A stretch of 16,306 bases of DNA from Smittium mucronatum (Eukaryota; Kickxellomycota; Harpellomycetes; Harpellales; Legeriomycetaceae), in assembly GCA_001953115.1 (NCBI GenBank), contig LSSL01000560.1, positions 1-16,306 of the forward strand, given 5' to 3'. The notes under the pieces are model-generated. The model worked only from the letters and a program-made list of their open reading frames with translations, did not search any database and was not told the origin of the DNA. The position numbers and the translations under genes are program-made. Below, piece after piece: positions 1-8,407 of this stretch. Positions within the stretch are counted from its first letter, which is position 1, and each line of letters begins with the position of its first letter.

Positions 1-280
1 TACGTGCAGTCATGAATTAAGCTCTTTGTCAATGAACAACAGTTCATTGAAGCTATTGAGCTCCTAGTCAGAGCCTACTTCTAACAGGATTAATAAAATT
101 AGGCTCCTACCCAAACGTGGGTTTGATCGACATGGCTTTCCTACAAATAGCTGCTAGACGCTGAGATCCGTCTGACTGCCGAACGCTGGACTTGTGCACT
201 AGACTGTGTCTCAGCTGTGCTAAACGATCGGTTCCTCCTGTTTCTAGATGGTCCTCCTCTGGAATCGCTGTCCTCCGAAT

Positions 281-366
281 CGCTGTGCGCTATCTCCACT
301 ACTCCCAACCAAGAATAGTGCAACGCTGTGCGCTGTCTCCACTACTTCCAACCAAAAATAGTACAA
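281..366. repeat. Two-copy 43-bp tandem duplication inside left arm
   Basis: Bases 281-323 and 324-366 are two adjacent 43-bp units, both starting CGCTGTGCGCT and differing at only a few positions. The matching part of the right arm (about 13125-13165) has one unit only. The duplication therefore arose in this copy after the two arms separated, or was lost from the other copy. Confidence 0.88.
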
Positions 367-372
367 CGCTGC

Positions 373-441
373 GTGAAATTTTAGTCTAGTGTACTTCGAA
401 AAGTACACTATAAGCCCCTAAACCACGGCAAGGTATTTCAC
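373..441 (-). other. Conserved nested stem-loop at inner end of left arm
   Basis: Bases 387-396 pair perfectly with 401-410 (10 bp) around a 4-base loop, which reads TTCG on the minus strand. A second 7-bp pair, GTGAAAT at 373-379 with ATTTCAC at 435-441, encloses it. The right arm keeps the same two stems (13079-13104 inside 13048-13117) although surrounding bases have changed. An RNA structure in the transcribed repeat or a DNA cruciform are both possible. I do not recognise a known RNA family. Confidence 0.75.
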
Positions 442-448
442 TCTTAGG

Positions 449-736
449 GGAGGCCCATTTATCATTGAAATGGCTTTTTAATGCGCAAAATTTACAAATA
501 ATTTTTTAATAGCTAATAAAGACCTGTATTTAGCTATAGGGAGTAATGCTGCCATCCTATTCATCAAATTACACTTAAAACTGTACCATTCCTTCATTCG
601 TGTAATAATATTTATAGATGGATTTTATTGGCGAAATTTTCCGAACATTTGGATGTTATTTATCAGGCCTGTAATAATACTGCATTGCCATTTTCTATTT
701 GGGAGATTCTTTCCAAGATCAGTTTTTTTTTGGTGT
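449..736. other. Unannotated stretch, no feature seen
   Basis: AT-rich sequence between the left arm and the short inverted-repeat element. No frame of useful length, no repeat shared with the matching flank of the right arm, and no recognisable motif. Confidence 0.6.
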
Positions 737-740
737 CAGG

Positions 741-1051
741 ACATTTAATCCAATTTTTACGTCCAATTCTCATTTCATCAAATGACTTTTAATCCAATTC
801 ACATTTCGTCCAGGTGCCATTTCATCCAATCCCATTTGCTCCAAAATTGTTAACTAAACAGTGTTAGGCTTTTTGGTTTAAAAATTGTTATTATTTTTCA
901 AATCCATTACTTAATCGAAATTCTACAATAATAAACTCAAAAACAGATTCTTTTTGCCCAATTGGACCTAATATAATTTGATATAAGTTCTATTGGATGG
1001 AATGTAAATTGGGTGAAATGGCGCTTGATGAGGTAGAGTTGGATTAAATGT
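741..1051. mobile_element. Short non-autonomous terminal-inverted-repeat element (MITE-like)
   Basis: The ends carry a 13-bp inverted match, ACATTTAATCCAA at 741-753 and its complement at 1039-1051. Inside each end are further short variants built on the theme CATTT(C/A)ATCCAAT, about six on the left (741-835) and several inverted on the right (about 985-1051). This clustered subterminal pattern is typical of DNA-transposon ends that bind a transposase several times. The element is about 310 bp and has no coding capacity, so it would depend on a transposase encoded elsewhere. I see no clear target-site duplication just outside the ends, and I cannot assign a superfamily. Confidence 0.6.
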
Positions 1052-1069
1052 CGCGTAACCGTTATTTAT

Positions 1070-1195
1070 GTAAAATTGAATCAAAATTGATCGAAAGAAA
1101 TAAAATTATTGTAAAATTGAATCAAATTTGTTTGAAAGAAATAAAATTATTGCTAAATTGAATCAAATTGTGTTAATAAAAATCAAATGTTATTT
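1070..1195. repeat. 41-bp tandem repeat, about three units
   Basis: Units at 1070-1110 and 1111-1151 are both 41 bp and start GTAAAATTGAATCAAA. They differ at only three or four positions. A third, more diverged and incomplete unit starts at 1152 (GCTAAATTGAATCAAA). The array lies directly right of the short inverted-repeat element, and its last units overlap the left half of the inverted pair 1131-1245 / 6760-6836. Confidence 0.85.
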
Positions 1196-1245
1196 TATGT
1201 GTCAAATTAAGTGAAAAAAAAAAAACAATTTGGGTACGCACACGT
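1131..1245 (+). repeat. Left half of an inverted-repeat pair that brackets the DIRS relic
   Basis: The core here, TTATTTTATGTGTC followed by AAATTAAG, an A-run and AATTTGGGTA, reappears inverted at 6760-6836 with few differences (AATTTAGGTA for the last part). The upstream blocks GAAAGAAAT and TTAATAAA are also shared, but the left copy has about 20 extra bases, matching part of a tandem unit. The DIRS relic (1653-6555) lies wholly between the halves. The simplest reading is an older palindromic element split by the DIRS insertion. Confidence 0.65.
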
Positions 1246-1652
1246 AAATTTTAAATCAAATTAGGTAAAAAAATGAAATATAAATGCTCCAATTTGAATA
1301 GAAAAATTAATAATATTAGCCAATTAAAATAAAATAAATACTAAATTGCTCATTGCCCATTGCTCAGGCAAAGTTATAATCATGGAATTTGGAGTTATTC
1401 GATCCTCATCAGACTGAAATGTTTCATAGAATCCAAAATAAAAATTTTCATTTTGTTAAAATTTGTAGGGTTTTAAGGGTTATTTGATATCTTCTTATGC
1501 TTAAATCGATTTTTCAAATTATACAATTATTAAGAACCCTCTACTTTTATTCCAAAAATGCTCTAATAAGAGGCTAATTTATCCAATAATGTGTGTTTAA
1601 AGTAAAACTTTTATGGCTAAAGACATATAAACTCATATAAATTTGAGTATAC
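1246..1652. other. Unannotated stretch left of the DIRS relic
   Basis: AT-rich filler between the inverted-repeat half and the left end of the DIRS relic. No gene, repeat or motif is recognised. If the flanking inverted halves belong to one older element, this is part of its interior. Confidence 0.5.
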
Positions 1653-1781
1653 GAAATTCAATGGATTCATATTTAGTGTTATTATATTTCTTAATAAATC
1701 ATCGTAAATCACAAATAAAAATTAAAAAAATTCTAAAATGTATGCTATGGTACGCATTCTCGATAACCTTATCATATTTTC
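1653..1781 (+). repeat. Left inverted terminal repeat of DIRS relic
   Basis: Pairs inverted with 6392-6503. The strongest shared block is CTATGGTACGCATTC at 1745-1759, followed by near-identical GATAACCTTA and ATATTTTC. Further out, AGTGTTATTAT and TTAATAAATCATC also match. Similarity ends after 1781. The outer boundary near 1653 is set by the match of 1657-1678 to the complement of 6255-6278 in the ICR. Confidence 0.9.
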
Positions 1782-1821
1782 AAACTAAATTTTCAAGGAA
1801 ATTCCTTCAGATATTCAAATT

Positions 1822-2460
1822 ATGGAAATAGCTCTTGCTATAAAGGACCTAACAGCCAATGTTGATAACTCATCCTTGAAAAGAGTAGTTGAAATGCCAA
1901 CTGAGAAGGACACACACGTTTCTACTAACAGCCCAGCCACCTTAATTAAAGGTTATCTGGAACTATAGGAACTTATTCCGTCGATTTCCTACAACCTCTA
2001 CATGATATGCTCACCGAGGAAGAGAAAAGATAGCAAGATAAGCTACAAACCTCCTCCACTTAACGATTATTTCTCAAGTGTGGTAAAGAATACATACTCA
2101 GCTCTTTACGCTACATAGGCCGCGCCGTTTTATGGTAAAAGACCCATTGAATTTTTTATTCACATGCGTCTACAAGTAAATTCTGATATAACTTTGGAAG
2201 AATCTGTAGTTGAAATTCTTAACACCTTAAGATACAAAATGTGAAAAGAAGCGAAAATGTAATCACAATCCTCTCTCGGAAATTTAAACAAGGGTATGAA
2301 TTTTACTGGAAATTCTGAGCGGCTTGTGTAATCCTAATTTAACAGCTGCAGAAAGAGAGAAGTTTGAAGTAAAAATTACCACACTCAAGGCTTTCAAGAG
2401 ACCTAGAGTCAGAAAGATCTTTAGAGGGAGCCAGTTGGTTTAAAAGCACCCGAGACCTAT
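1822..2460 (+). pseudogene. Gag-like ORF relic of DIRS element
   Basis: The frame opens at an ATG at 1822, about 40 bases inside the left ITR. It is broken by stops at 1966, 2116 and 2242 and by others further on. Pieces resemble Gag proteins of animal DIRS elements: YKPPPLN starting at 2044, RPIEFF at 2140, EILNTLR just before the 2242 stop, and NLNKGMNFTGNSERLV at 2281-2328. After a shift of one base, a basic tail (KFEVKITTLKAFKRPRVRK) follows to about 2430. In intact elements this protein packages the RNA in cytoplasmic particles. The family match rests on my recall of conserved spacing, not an alignment. The end near 2460 is approximate. Confidence 0.65.
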
Positions 2461-2598
2461 CAGAAACATTCTTGCAACTGCATCAATCTCCACAGCTGCG
2501 GCGCCAAGATTGGCTGCCCATATCTCCAGTGTGAGTTTTTAGAGAGGAGCCAGTGGACGATATCACGGGATCAAATAAGAGATATAACCACGTTCCCA

Positions 2599-4548
2599 GT
2601 ATGGGGACGCCTCGAAATGACCAAGAGAGTTTGGGGGAAGTTCATGGGCGGTCAGTGGATCCTGAAAATTGTATATAATGGTTTTTAAACCCCTTTCAGA
2701 GAGCAGTAACCGAATAAAACGGATTTTTATAATAACCGACCAAATATTTTTGCAGTGCAGGGACTTATAAACGGCCGAAGGCCATCTAAAATAGGTTCGC
2801 TACTACAAAGAAACTTTTCAGGTTCGAAAAATAAGACAGTATAACCACACAAGGTCTCGCTCTGCGGACTGCTTTCACTAAAGTTAAACATAAACATATA
2901 AAAACGGAAACTAACAAAAGAGACCCACCAAACCCTGAAGGAAGATATGGCTTCATTTCTGATTAATAAGGAAATATAAGAGATAGAAAATCCTAGTCCG
3001 AGATTCTACAAAAACTTATTTTATATTAAAAAAAGATCGGAGAGTTATTTCCAGTATTAGGCCCAGGGATACTGAAATTGCGCCTCAAGGAAAGGAATTC
3101 AAGAAATAAACCATAAATTCGATCTGCAATTTAGTATTAAGAAAATACTACATGGATCATTGGAATTTTAAGGCGCCTTAATGTAAATATTTATTTACAA
3201 ATGCTGGAGGAAATTCTTAATTTTCGGCTGGAACCGTCGAAATAGTCAGTTCTGGATCCTTAATTTCGATCTGTTGTTAAGCTCTGATATTTTCACGAAG
3301 TTTTTTGTATCCCGTTATTAAACTGTAAAAGAGCACAAAATATCAGAGGCATAGAACACTTAAATATTTGGTATTAATCAGGGAAACGAAATATTTCTGA
3401 ATTTGTCACACCTCCCAGCTACAAATGAAGCTAACCAAGCTTGGGTGTCTGATAAATGATTTAAAATATAATTTGAACCTATCATAAAGGATTAAGCATC
3501 TGTTAGTAACCATAGACAGCCTCCAAATGTTGCTAAAGGTACATACTTGAAAGATTAGCGACCTACGATGATAATCTTGTAATATAATTTTTTTTCTGGG
3601 AATAGATATCTTATATGTTTAGGAAGCTTTATAGGAAGTTTTCAAACTATGTAAATAAGGCTTCTCCCAGGTTGATTAATACTAAGCCATTTATTGGAAC
3701 TAAATAACGAATACTGTTTGAGAACAGCACAGCGGACATCGAAGGTGATCCTTATAGGCCTAGATACACAGAATATACTATTCTGTAGGGATAATTTAAA
3801 GAATTGGAATGACCTGAAATTCTTACCAGAGAATACTGAGGTAGAAATATTTACGGGTGCGAGATACACTGCTTGGGGAACATTAATTCACTATAAAAGC
3901 TAGTCCAGATTATGGAGCATGTCTGAGACTATGCCAATAATCAAAAATAAGGAGCTAATTGCTGTTATCTAATCCCTACAGCTGATAGGCGCTGTAGTCA
4001 GATCGATTCTGATTTACTCAGACAACATGGTCACTCTGTTTTAAGTAAGCAGATTTAGCGGAACTACCTCTCCAGAGCCTTCCAAGATAGCAGATCGCAT
4101 GTTTATGAACTGTCTAAAGACCAAAATTTCAATACAAGTAGCTTAAGTTCCATCAGTGGTGAATAATGCAGACACACCGAATAGACTTACTACCCAAACA
4201 GAGTGGTTCCTATATAAAAAGACGTTTTTTGAACTGGATAAGAGATACGGTAAAAACGGCGTAGGCCTCTTTGCATCTTCGACGAAAAAGAAGGCGAAGA
4301 AATATTACAGATTTTTTCAAAGAATCCAAGTGATCAGAAAAAATGTAATGAATTTTAGGTCGTCTATCTAGAAGAACCCGTAATTTTGCCCAAAATTTAA
4401 CCTGATTTTACGGGTAATCCAGAAAGCCCGACGGGAGCTCATAAAAATAAAAAAATTTACACCGGTGTAGACTTCAAAGATTATTTTTTCAGACATATGT
4501 TTGAGCGGTGCGAGTAATGATTCGGCTTTAACTGAAGATATTGGATAA
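2599..4548 (+). pseudogene. Reverse transcriptase / RNase H / Dam-like methyltransferase relic of DIRS element
   Basis: Reading mostly in one frame, the DIRS polyprotein landmarks appear in order. RT: GRLEM..W with WILKIVYNGF (2599-2690); NPSPRFYKNLFYIKK (2989-3033), the fingers motif usually written PGFYSxLFLVxKK; FDLLLSSDIFTKFF from 3265, equal to PFGLxxAPxxFTK; LGCLIND from 3440, one frame over; LGSFIGSFQTM from 3619. RNase H: FTGARYTAWG, ELIAV, SDN, NNAD (3850-4173). The first catalytic Asp is Gly (3856-3858), while Glu 3952, Asp 4021 and Asp 4171 remain. Methyltransferase-like part: GVGLFAS near 4258-4280 and FNLILRVIQKARREL from 4396. Stops fall at 3901, 3970, 4042, 4144, 4369, 4381, 4468 and 4546, among others. 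No YxDD box is visible between 3306 and 3440, where the spacing is short, so the RT core was probably partly deleted. Confidence 0.88.
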
Positions 4549-5182
4549 TTTTTCATTGCTTAAGAATTAATAGGTCTTATGGTTAAAATCCTTGTTTTAT
4601 ACACTTAAAAAACTCCTGTTGAAGTTAAGTTTATGTATATTTCGATTGATTTAATGGTTAGTCAAAGGTTAAGTAAAGTAAAAAAAAGCAATTCTTTTCT
4701 TTTCTTTTTATTATTTAGTTTTTTGTATTCAGGTTTTTTTTTGTTTGTGGTTTTTATTTTTATTTTATTATATTTTTCTTAGTTTTACGTTTGTAGTATA
4801 AAAAAATGTAACTTATAAATTTTGAGTAATGTGAATATTGTTTTCAAGAGTAAATAAAGGTTTTTAAAATAGATTATAAATTTTTTTAGTACAGATTCGG
4901 CTTCAAATTGGAGATTTTTTCTTCTTCCTAAAATCGGGTTTTGGTATTTTTCTTCTCTCCGTTTCAGCTTTTGGGAACTAGGCATTTTATATGTAATTTT
5001 CATCCTATATTGGTTCATATTTTATATATAATGAGTCTCAATTTTTCGGACAATCCTTGTTTGTGGGATTAAATTAAGATCGTCTATTATTTATTTATTT
5101 TTTTTGCTCATTATACAGGTTAGAGTGAATATTTTTAACATCACCCAAACACATACAAGAGCTTTCAATAGCCCAGCCCCAA
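4549..5182. other. AT-rich, T-rich spacer inside the DIRS relic
   Basis: Between the methyltransferase and recombinase relics lies about 630 bp. Roughly 4680-5100 is low complexity and strongly T-rich on the plus strand. Known DIRS elements usually have overlapping or closely spaced ORFs here, so this is either heavily decayed coding sequence or a later insertion. I see no repeat ends that would mark an insertion, and no gene. Confidence 0.5.
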
Positions 5183-6250
5183 ATGATACAGGCAACTGAG
5201 GCGATCCCTGAACCTAAAAGCGGAAATTCAACGCTTACCAAAAATAAGGACCGTAATTCGCTGGAGTGGAGGATCAGCGAGGGTCCATCAAGAGCCAAGG
5301 TTTCTATAAAGCTTCATTGGATTTAATAATTGACAACTGAAGTAAGGTGAAGAAAATAAACACATATTATCCGATCCAACAGAAGTACGAGGATTTACAC
5401 GGAGCACGGTATAAAAACTATGAAATAACAGAATGAACGTCTTAAATTGTCTATAGGACATATGATCAAATATAGGCTGAAGGTAAGTGCGATAAAGATA
5501 TATAAATTGGCTGAATTCCAGCTATCACAAAACCCGTCAGTTGATCAGCAAGAGTGACTGCATATGATGAATACTTGTAGAACTGGGCAAGAAGAAAATT
5601 ACTAGTTTTATTAGGATTTCTATATGAATATCGCAGGTCATCGAGTAATTCAAGAGAATAGTCCCAAAAAAAGACCTGAAAATAAAAATACTAAGCTTTA
5701 AGACATTTTGTTTACCGGCAGTTTAGTTTTTGTGTACACAAGCGATATACATCAAATAGATGACCAACAGACAATAACTAGTGAAAATGTACTAAAACTA
5801 GTAAATTTAGCACTGAAGTAGAAGTGCAAGGGACTTCCGATTATCAAAGCCTGCAAAATAAGCAATAATGAAGAGAAAATACTATCTCCCGTTGAGAGTT
5901 ATAGAGTGTACCGAGCCAAGATGATGGTGAAAATATGCCAAGAAAAACACGTGAACGATAATAACTTAGGGGTAAATATGCTATTCGGGTATATTAGGGA
6001 CTATAGAAAATCACTGTCGGTCAATAATATAACCGGAAATATTCTCAGTATTTCAAAATTAATTTCAGAACCACCAAATACACCAAAAATTAATACTAGA
6101 GAAATAGGTGTAAAAGTAGCAGCAAATGCAGGTGTATCCTCTGATTAAATCGTTTCGGAAGCCTTCTAGTATAATTAAAAAACATTCGACACATTTTACC
6201 ACCTTTCCAATACAACAGGAACCAACATCGCGCAAGCGATAATACTTCTG
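5183..6250 (+). pseudogene. Tyrosine recombinase relic of DIRS element
   Basis: The frame from ATG 5183 gives SLEWRISEGPSRAKVS, resembling the WRISGNPS region near the start of DIRS recombinase ORFs. Further on, ARVTAYDEYL.NWARRK (frame of 5557) matches the core-binding domain pattern TxxxYxxxWxxW. The catalytic domain is readable from about 5780 to 6250. LKLVNLALK.KCKGL aligns with the LALTTGxRxQTL motif, placing Cys (5825-5827) where the first catalytic Arg belongs. NTR at 6092-6100 sits where HxTR is expected, so His has become Asn and Arg is kept. AANAGVSSD follows, then TFDTFYHLSN with the nucleophilic Tyr at 6197-6199. Stops at 5819, inside 6146-6180 and elsewhere break it. In intact elements this enzyme inserts circular cDNA. 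The residue assignments are inferred from motif spacing. Confidence 0.82.
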
Positions 6251-6254
6251 ATGT

Positions 6255-6353
6255 CACTTAATATGAATCCATCCAATGAAGTAATTTCTAAACTTAACTT
6301 ATTCTTTGACGACTATTAACTAAAATTATACTAAGGATATATTCATATTAAGT
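6255..6353 (+). repeat. Internal complementary region (ICR) of DIRS relic
   Basis: Two joined parts. Bases 6255-6278 are complementary to the outer left end (1657-1678), sharing the ATGGATTCATATT core. Bases 6281-6353 are complementary to the outer right end, about 6484-6555, sharing ATTATACTAAGGAT and GTTAATAGT-type blocks. The complement of this ~99-bp region thus reads right end then left end, the junction of a circularised element. DIRS-1 has an ICR of similar size (88 bp). It overlaps the tail of the recombinase reading frame. Confidence 0.87.
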
Positions 6354-6391
6354 CTTGGCATCCCAATACGCTATGTATATTATATCTTTGC

Positions 6392-6555
6392 GAAAATATG
6401 GTAAGGTTATCAGGAATGCGTACCATAGATAATATTTTAATCGTTTTTTGTAATTTTTGATGATTTATTAATAAAGATAATAACACTTAATATGAATTCA
6501 TCCTTAGTATAATGTTAGTTAATAGTAGTTAAATACTAAACTAAATTTGGAATAT
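6392..6555 (-). repeat. Right inverted terminal repeat of DIRS relic with outer extension
   Basis: Bases 6392-6503 pair inverted with the left ITR. From 6504 to about 6555 the right repeat carries sequence absent from the left one but mirrored in the ICR (6281-6335), which shows it belongs to the element. An asymmetric right ITR is also known in DIRS-1, where the extra part is about 27 bp; here it is about 50 bp. The last few bases of the boundary are uncertain. Confidence 0.87.
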
Positions 6556-6759
6556 CAAGTGCTCTTTATTTCAAGTATTCTATCAATTTTAGCAATTTCA
6601 GAATTGATGGTGATAAAATATCTTCTATTTTTTATTCAATGCTTATATAAAAAATAAATTTTATAAATTTTTGAATAAACCAAGTAATTGGGCCAATCGA
6701 AATTTTTTATTTAAAAAAAATTAGGTACAGAAAGGGTTAAAATATTTTTCTACCAATCT

Positions 6760-6836
6760 ATACCTAAATTCATTTTTTTTGCTTAATTCGACACATAAAA
6801 TAATGGTTTTATTTATTAAAACTTTAATTTCTTTCT
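6760..6836 (-). repeat. Right half of the inverted-repeat pair bracketing the DIRS relic
   Basis: The inverted counterpart of 1131-1245. TACCTAAATT, an A/T run, CTTAATTCGACACATAAAATAA, TTTATTAA and TTTCTTTC follow in the mirrored order, with the first two blocks nearest the DIRS relic. It lies about 200 bp outside the right end of the relic. Confidence 0.65.
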
Positions 6837-8049
6837 GTAAAATTTATTAGATTTTATTTTTAAAAAGGTCTTCTTTTTGCTATAAGATCAACTAAATACC
6901 GAGTAAATCGATTCCAAATTTAAAAATAATTCTTGAACAATAACTATATAGCTAATTCCGATTATTACCGAATAAATTCGAATGAATATTTTAAATATTA
7001 ATTTAAAAATAACAGAAAAGAAATAATATCTGTTAATAGATAAATGAGATACGGTAGATATACAAATATTATTTACAAATTATCTATTAAAATTTTCTCC
7101 TATAGGTTCTGCGACGTTTCACTCGAAAAAAAGATAGCAAAAAGAAGTTTTCCCAATTAATTTGGACAAATGGAAAACTGATCAAATTGAAAACTCATAA
7201 AAAAACACTTATCAAATAAATCAAATATTAAAAAATCATCTTTTAACTATATTTTTATTATATATAGCAATATGTATTCATGAAAAAATAATCCTGACTA
7301 GAAAAGCATTTTTTTGCTATTTTGAGTCACAAAATTCAAATAAATAAATGAACTCACTCTATTAGAGTTCATTAAACAGCCTATACGATATTTTATGGAG
7401 GTTTTTTTAAAAAAAAATCATGATATTATTTAAAATCCTTAATGTTAAAAACTTTATTATTTTTCTAGAATAATTTCTTGTTCGCAAAGATGATTATAGA
7501 AGATAAAAAAATATTGGTAATTTTAATTCGGTGATTTTTTTTTTGTTCCAAATTCCATTCGGGTCAAAAAATTGAGTAAAATGTCTCGTAATCCTTTTTA
7601 AAAGATATTTAGTGTTATTTTTTAATACTATAATTAACGTAAAATGTTAATTCTTTTCTTTTTTATGGAAATTTATTTATATAGAATATTCGAATATAAG
7701 ATTATCAATATTAAAAGTTCTATTAAGATTTATATCATTGAATATAAAATTTTTTGGGTATATAAAATAGATTTCTAAATTAAAATAGCCAAAATAAATG
7801 GAAATTCTTATAATATTAATCAAAAATGATTAAAATAATCATTTATATTATAAAATTATAAATTAAGAGGGTTTAAAAAAATATGAGCATTTAATTTATT
7901 TTTAAAGATTTGTTTAAGTAATATTATAATTACTATAAGCGAAAATTTAGCACCAATACAGAAATTTCCAATAAATAATCAGACTCAAATGCTCCTGTAA
8001 AAACATTCCAGTATAAAAAATAAAAAAAACTAAACAAAAAAAACAAAAT

Positions 8050-8069
8050 TATACGATAAGAATCGTATA
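8050..8069. other. Perfect 8-bp hairpin
   Basis: TATACGAT at 8050-8057 and ATCGTATA at 8062-8069 pair perfectly around the 4-base loop AAGA. No T-run directly follows and there is no gene nearby, so a terminator role is not supported. Confidence 0.5.
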
Positions 8070-8407
8070 AAAATAAATCAATCCCTATAATTTATTATCT
8101 CTCAGAATTTTAAAAATTAACAAGAAAATCAAACTTTATAAAGCTTGAATTACTAACTTTAATTTACAAACCAAAAAATATTTTAAAATCCCAAAAAAAA
8201 ACGATAAAAGTAAAAAACCACTATTAAAAAAACATAAACGATAAAACATCCATAAAATATTTGCTTTTCATATTACTTCATTTATTTCTTATTTAAATAT
8301 TTCCAAAAATTTAACTATAAATACCGATTAATATGAAAACCGCTTAAAGAAGCTAAAATATATATCATAAAAATAAACAGAAATTAATTAATACTACTAT
8401 GTAATCC

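Larger units (their letters stand above)
1..448 (-). repeat. Left copy of a long inverted repeat (GC-richer arm)
   Basis: Read on the minus strand, this stretch matches 13039-13446 on the plus strand almost end to end, with roughly 88% identity by eye. It is visibly richer in G and C than its surroundings. The match starts at the window's first base, so this copy is truncated by the window edge. The inner boundary, near 448, is clear because similarity stops after a short run of C. The arm holds two hairpins: 30-49 (8-bp perfect stem, loop AACA) and 387-410. It also holds a 43-bp tandem duplication that the other arm lacks. A Ser/Arg-rich frame of about 60 codons can be read on the minus strand, but the other copy breaks it with a stop and many amino-acid changes, so I treat it as non-coding. 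The family is not recognised. It could be a terminal inverted repeat, a solo long terminal repeat or a structured non-autonomous element. Confidence 0.9.
1653..6555 (+). mobile_element. Decayed DIRS-type tyrosine-recombinase retrotransposon, structurally complete
   Basis: About 4.9 kb, close to the 4.8 kb of Dictyostelium DIRS-1. Visible parts in order: left ITR, Gag relic, RT/RNase H/methyltransferase relic, tyrosine recombinase relic, ICR, right ITR. Inverted ITRs plus an ICR separate DIRS-like elements from PAT and Ngaro types, which have split direct repeats. Known for the family: cDNA is thought to be circularised using the ICR as a splint and then inserted by the recombinase, without target-site duplication and without a DDE integrase. 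Here every coding region has in-frame stops and catalytic residues are lost, so the copy cannot move on its own. Most of Gag-to-methyltransferase still reads in one frame, so decay has been mainly by substitution with a few indels. Confidence 0.9.

Noticed and set aside
141..323. A Ser/Arg/Asp-rich open frame on the minus strand of the left arm, also visible at 13130-13243 plus in the right arm
   Set aside because: The two versions differ by many amino-acid replacements and a stop despite ~88% DNA identity, which does not look like protein-level selection.
1..448. Outer arms as LTRs of one LTR retrotransposon
   Set aside because: LTRs of one element are direct repeats; these are inverted. 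Solo LTRs of two insertions remain possible, but I see no TG...CA ends, primer-binding site or polypurine tract.
1070..1195. 41-bp repeats as a CRISPR array
   Set aside because: The units are contiguous and similar throughout, with no unique spacers, and the window is eukaryotic in character.
2802..2885. A stretch reading KKLFRFEK...LALRTAFTKV that resembles the RT palm motifs RKFLRF and PFGLxxAPxxFTK
   Set aside because: It is in another frame and lies before the RT fingers motif at 2989-3033. A better, correctly ordered match to the same motif is at 3265-3306. I treat it as coincidence, though an internal duplication is possible.
4458..4469. Perfect 12-bp palindrome TACACCGGTGTA
   Set aside because: It falls within the methyltransferase relic's reading frame and has no partner site or context suggesting a binding site.
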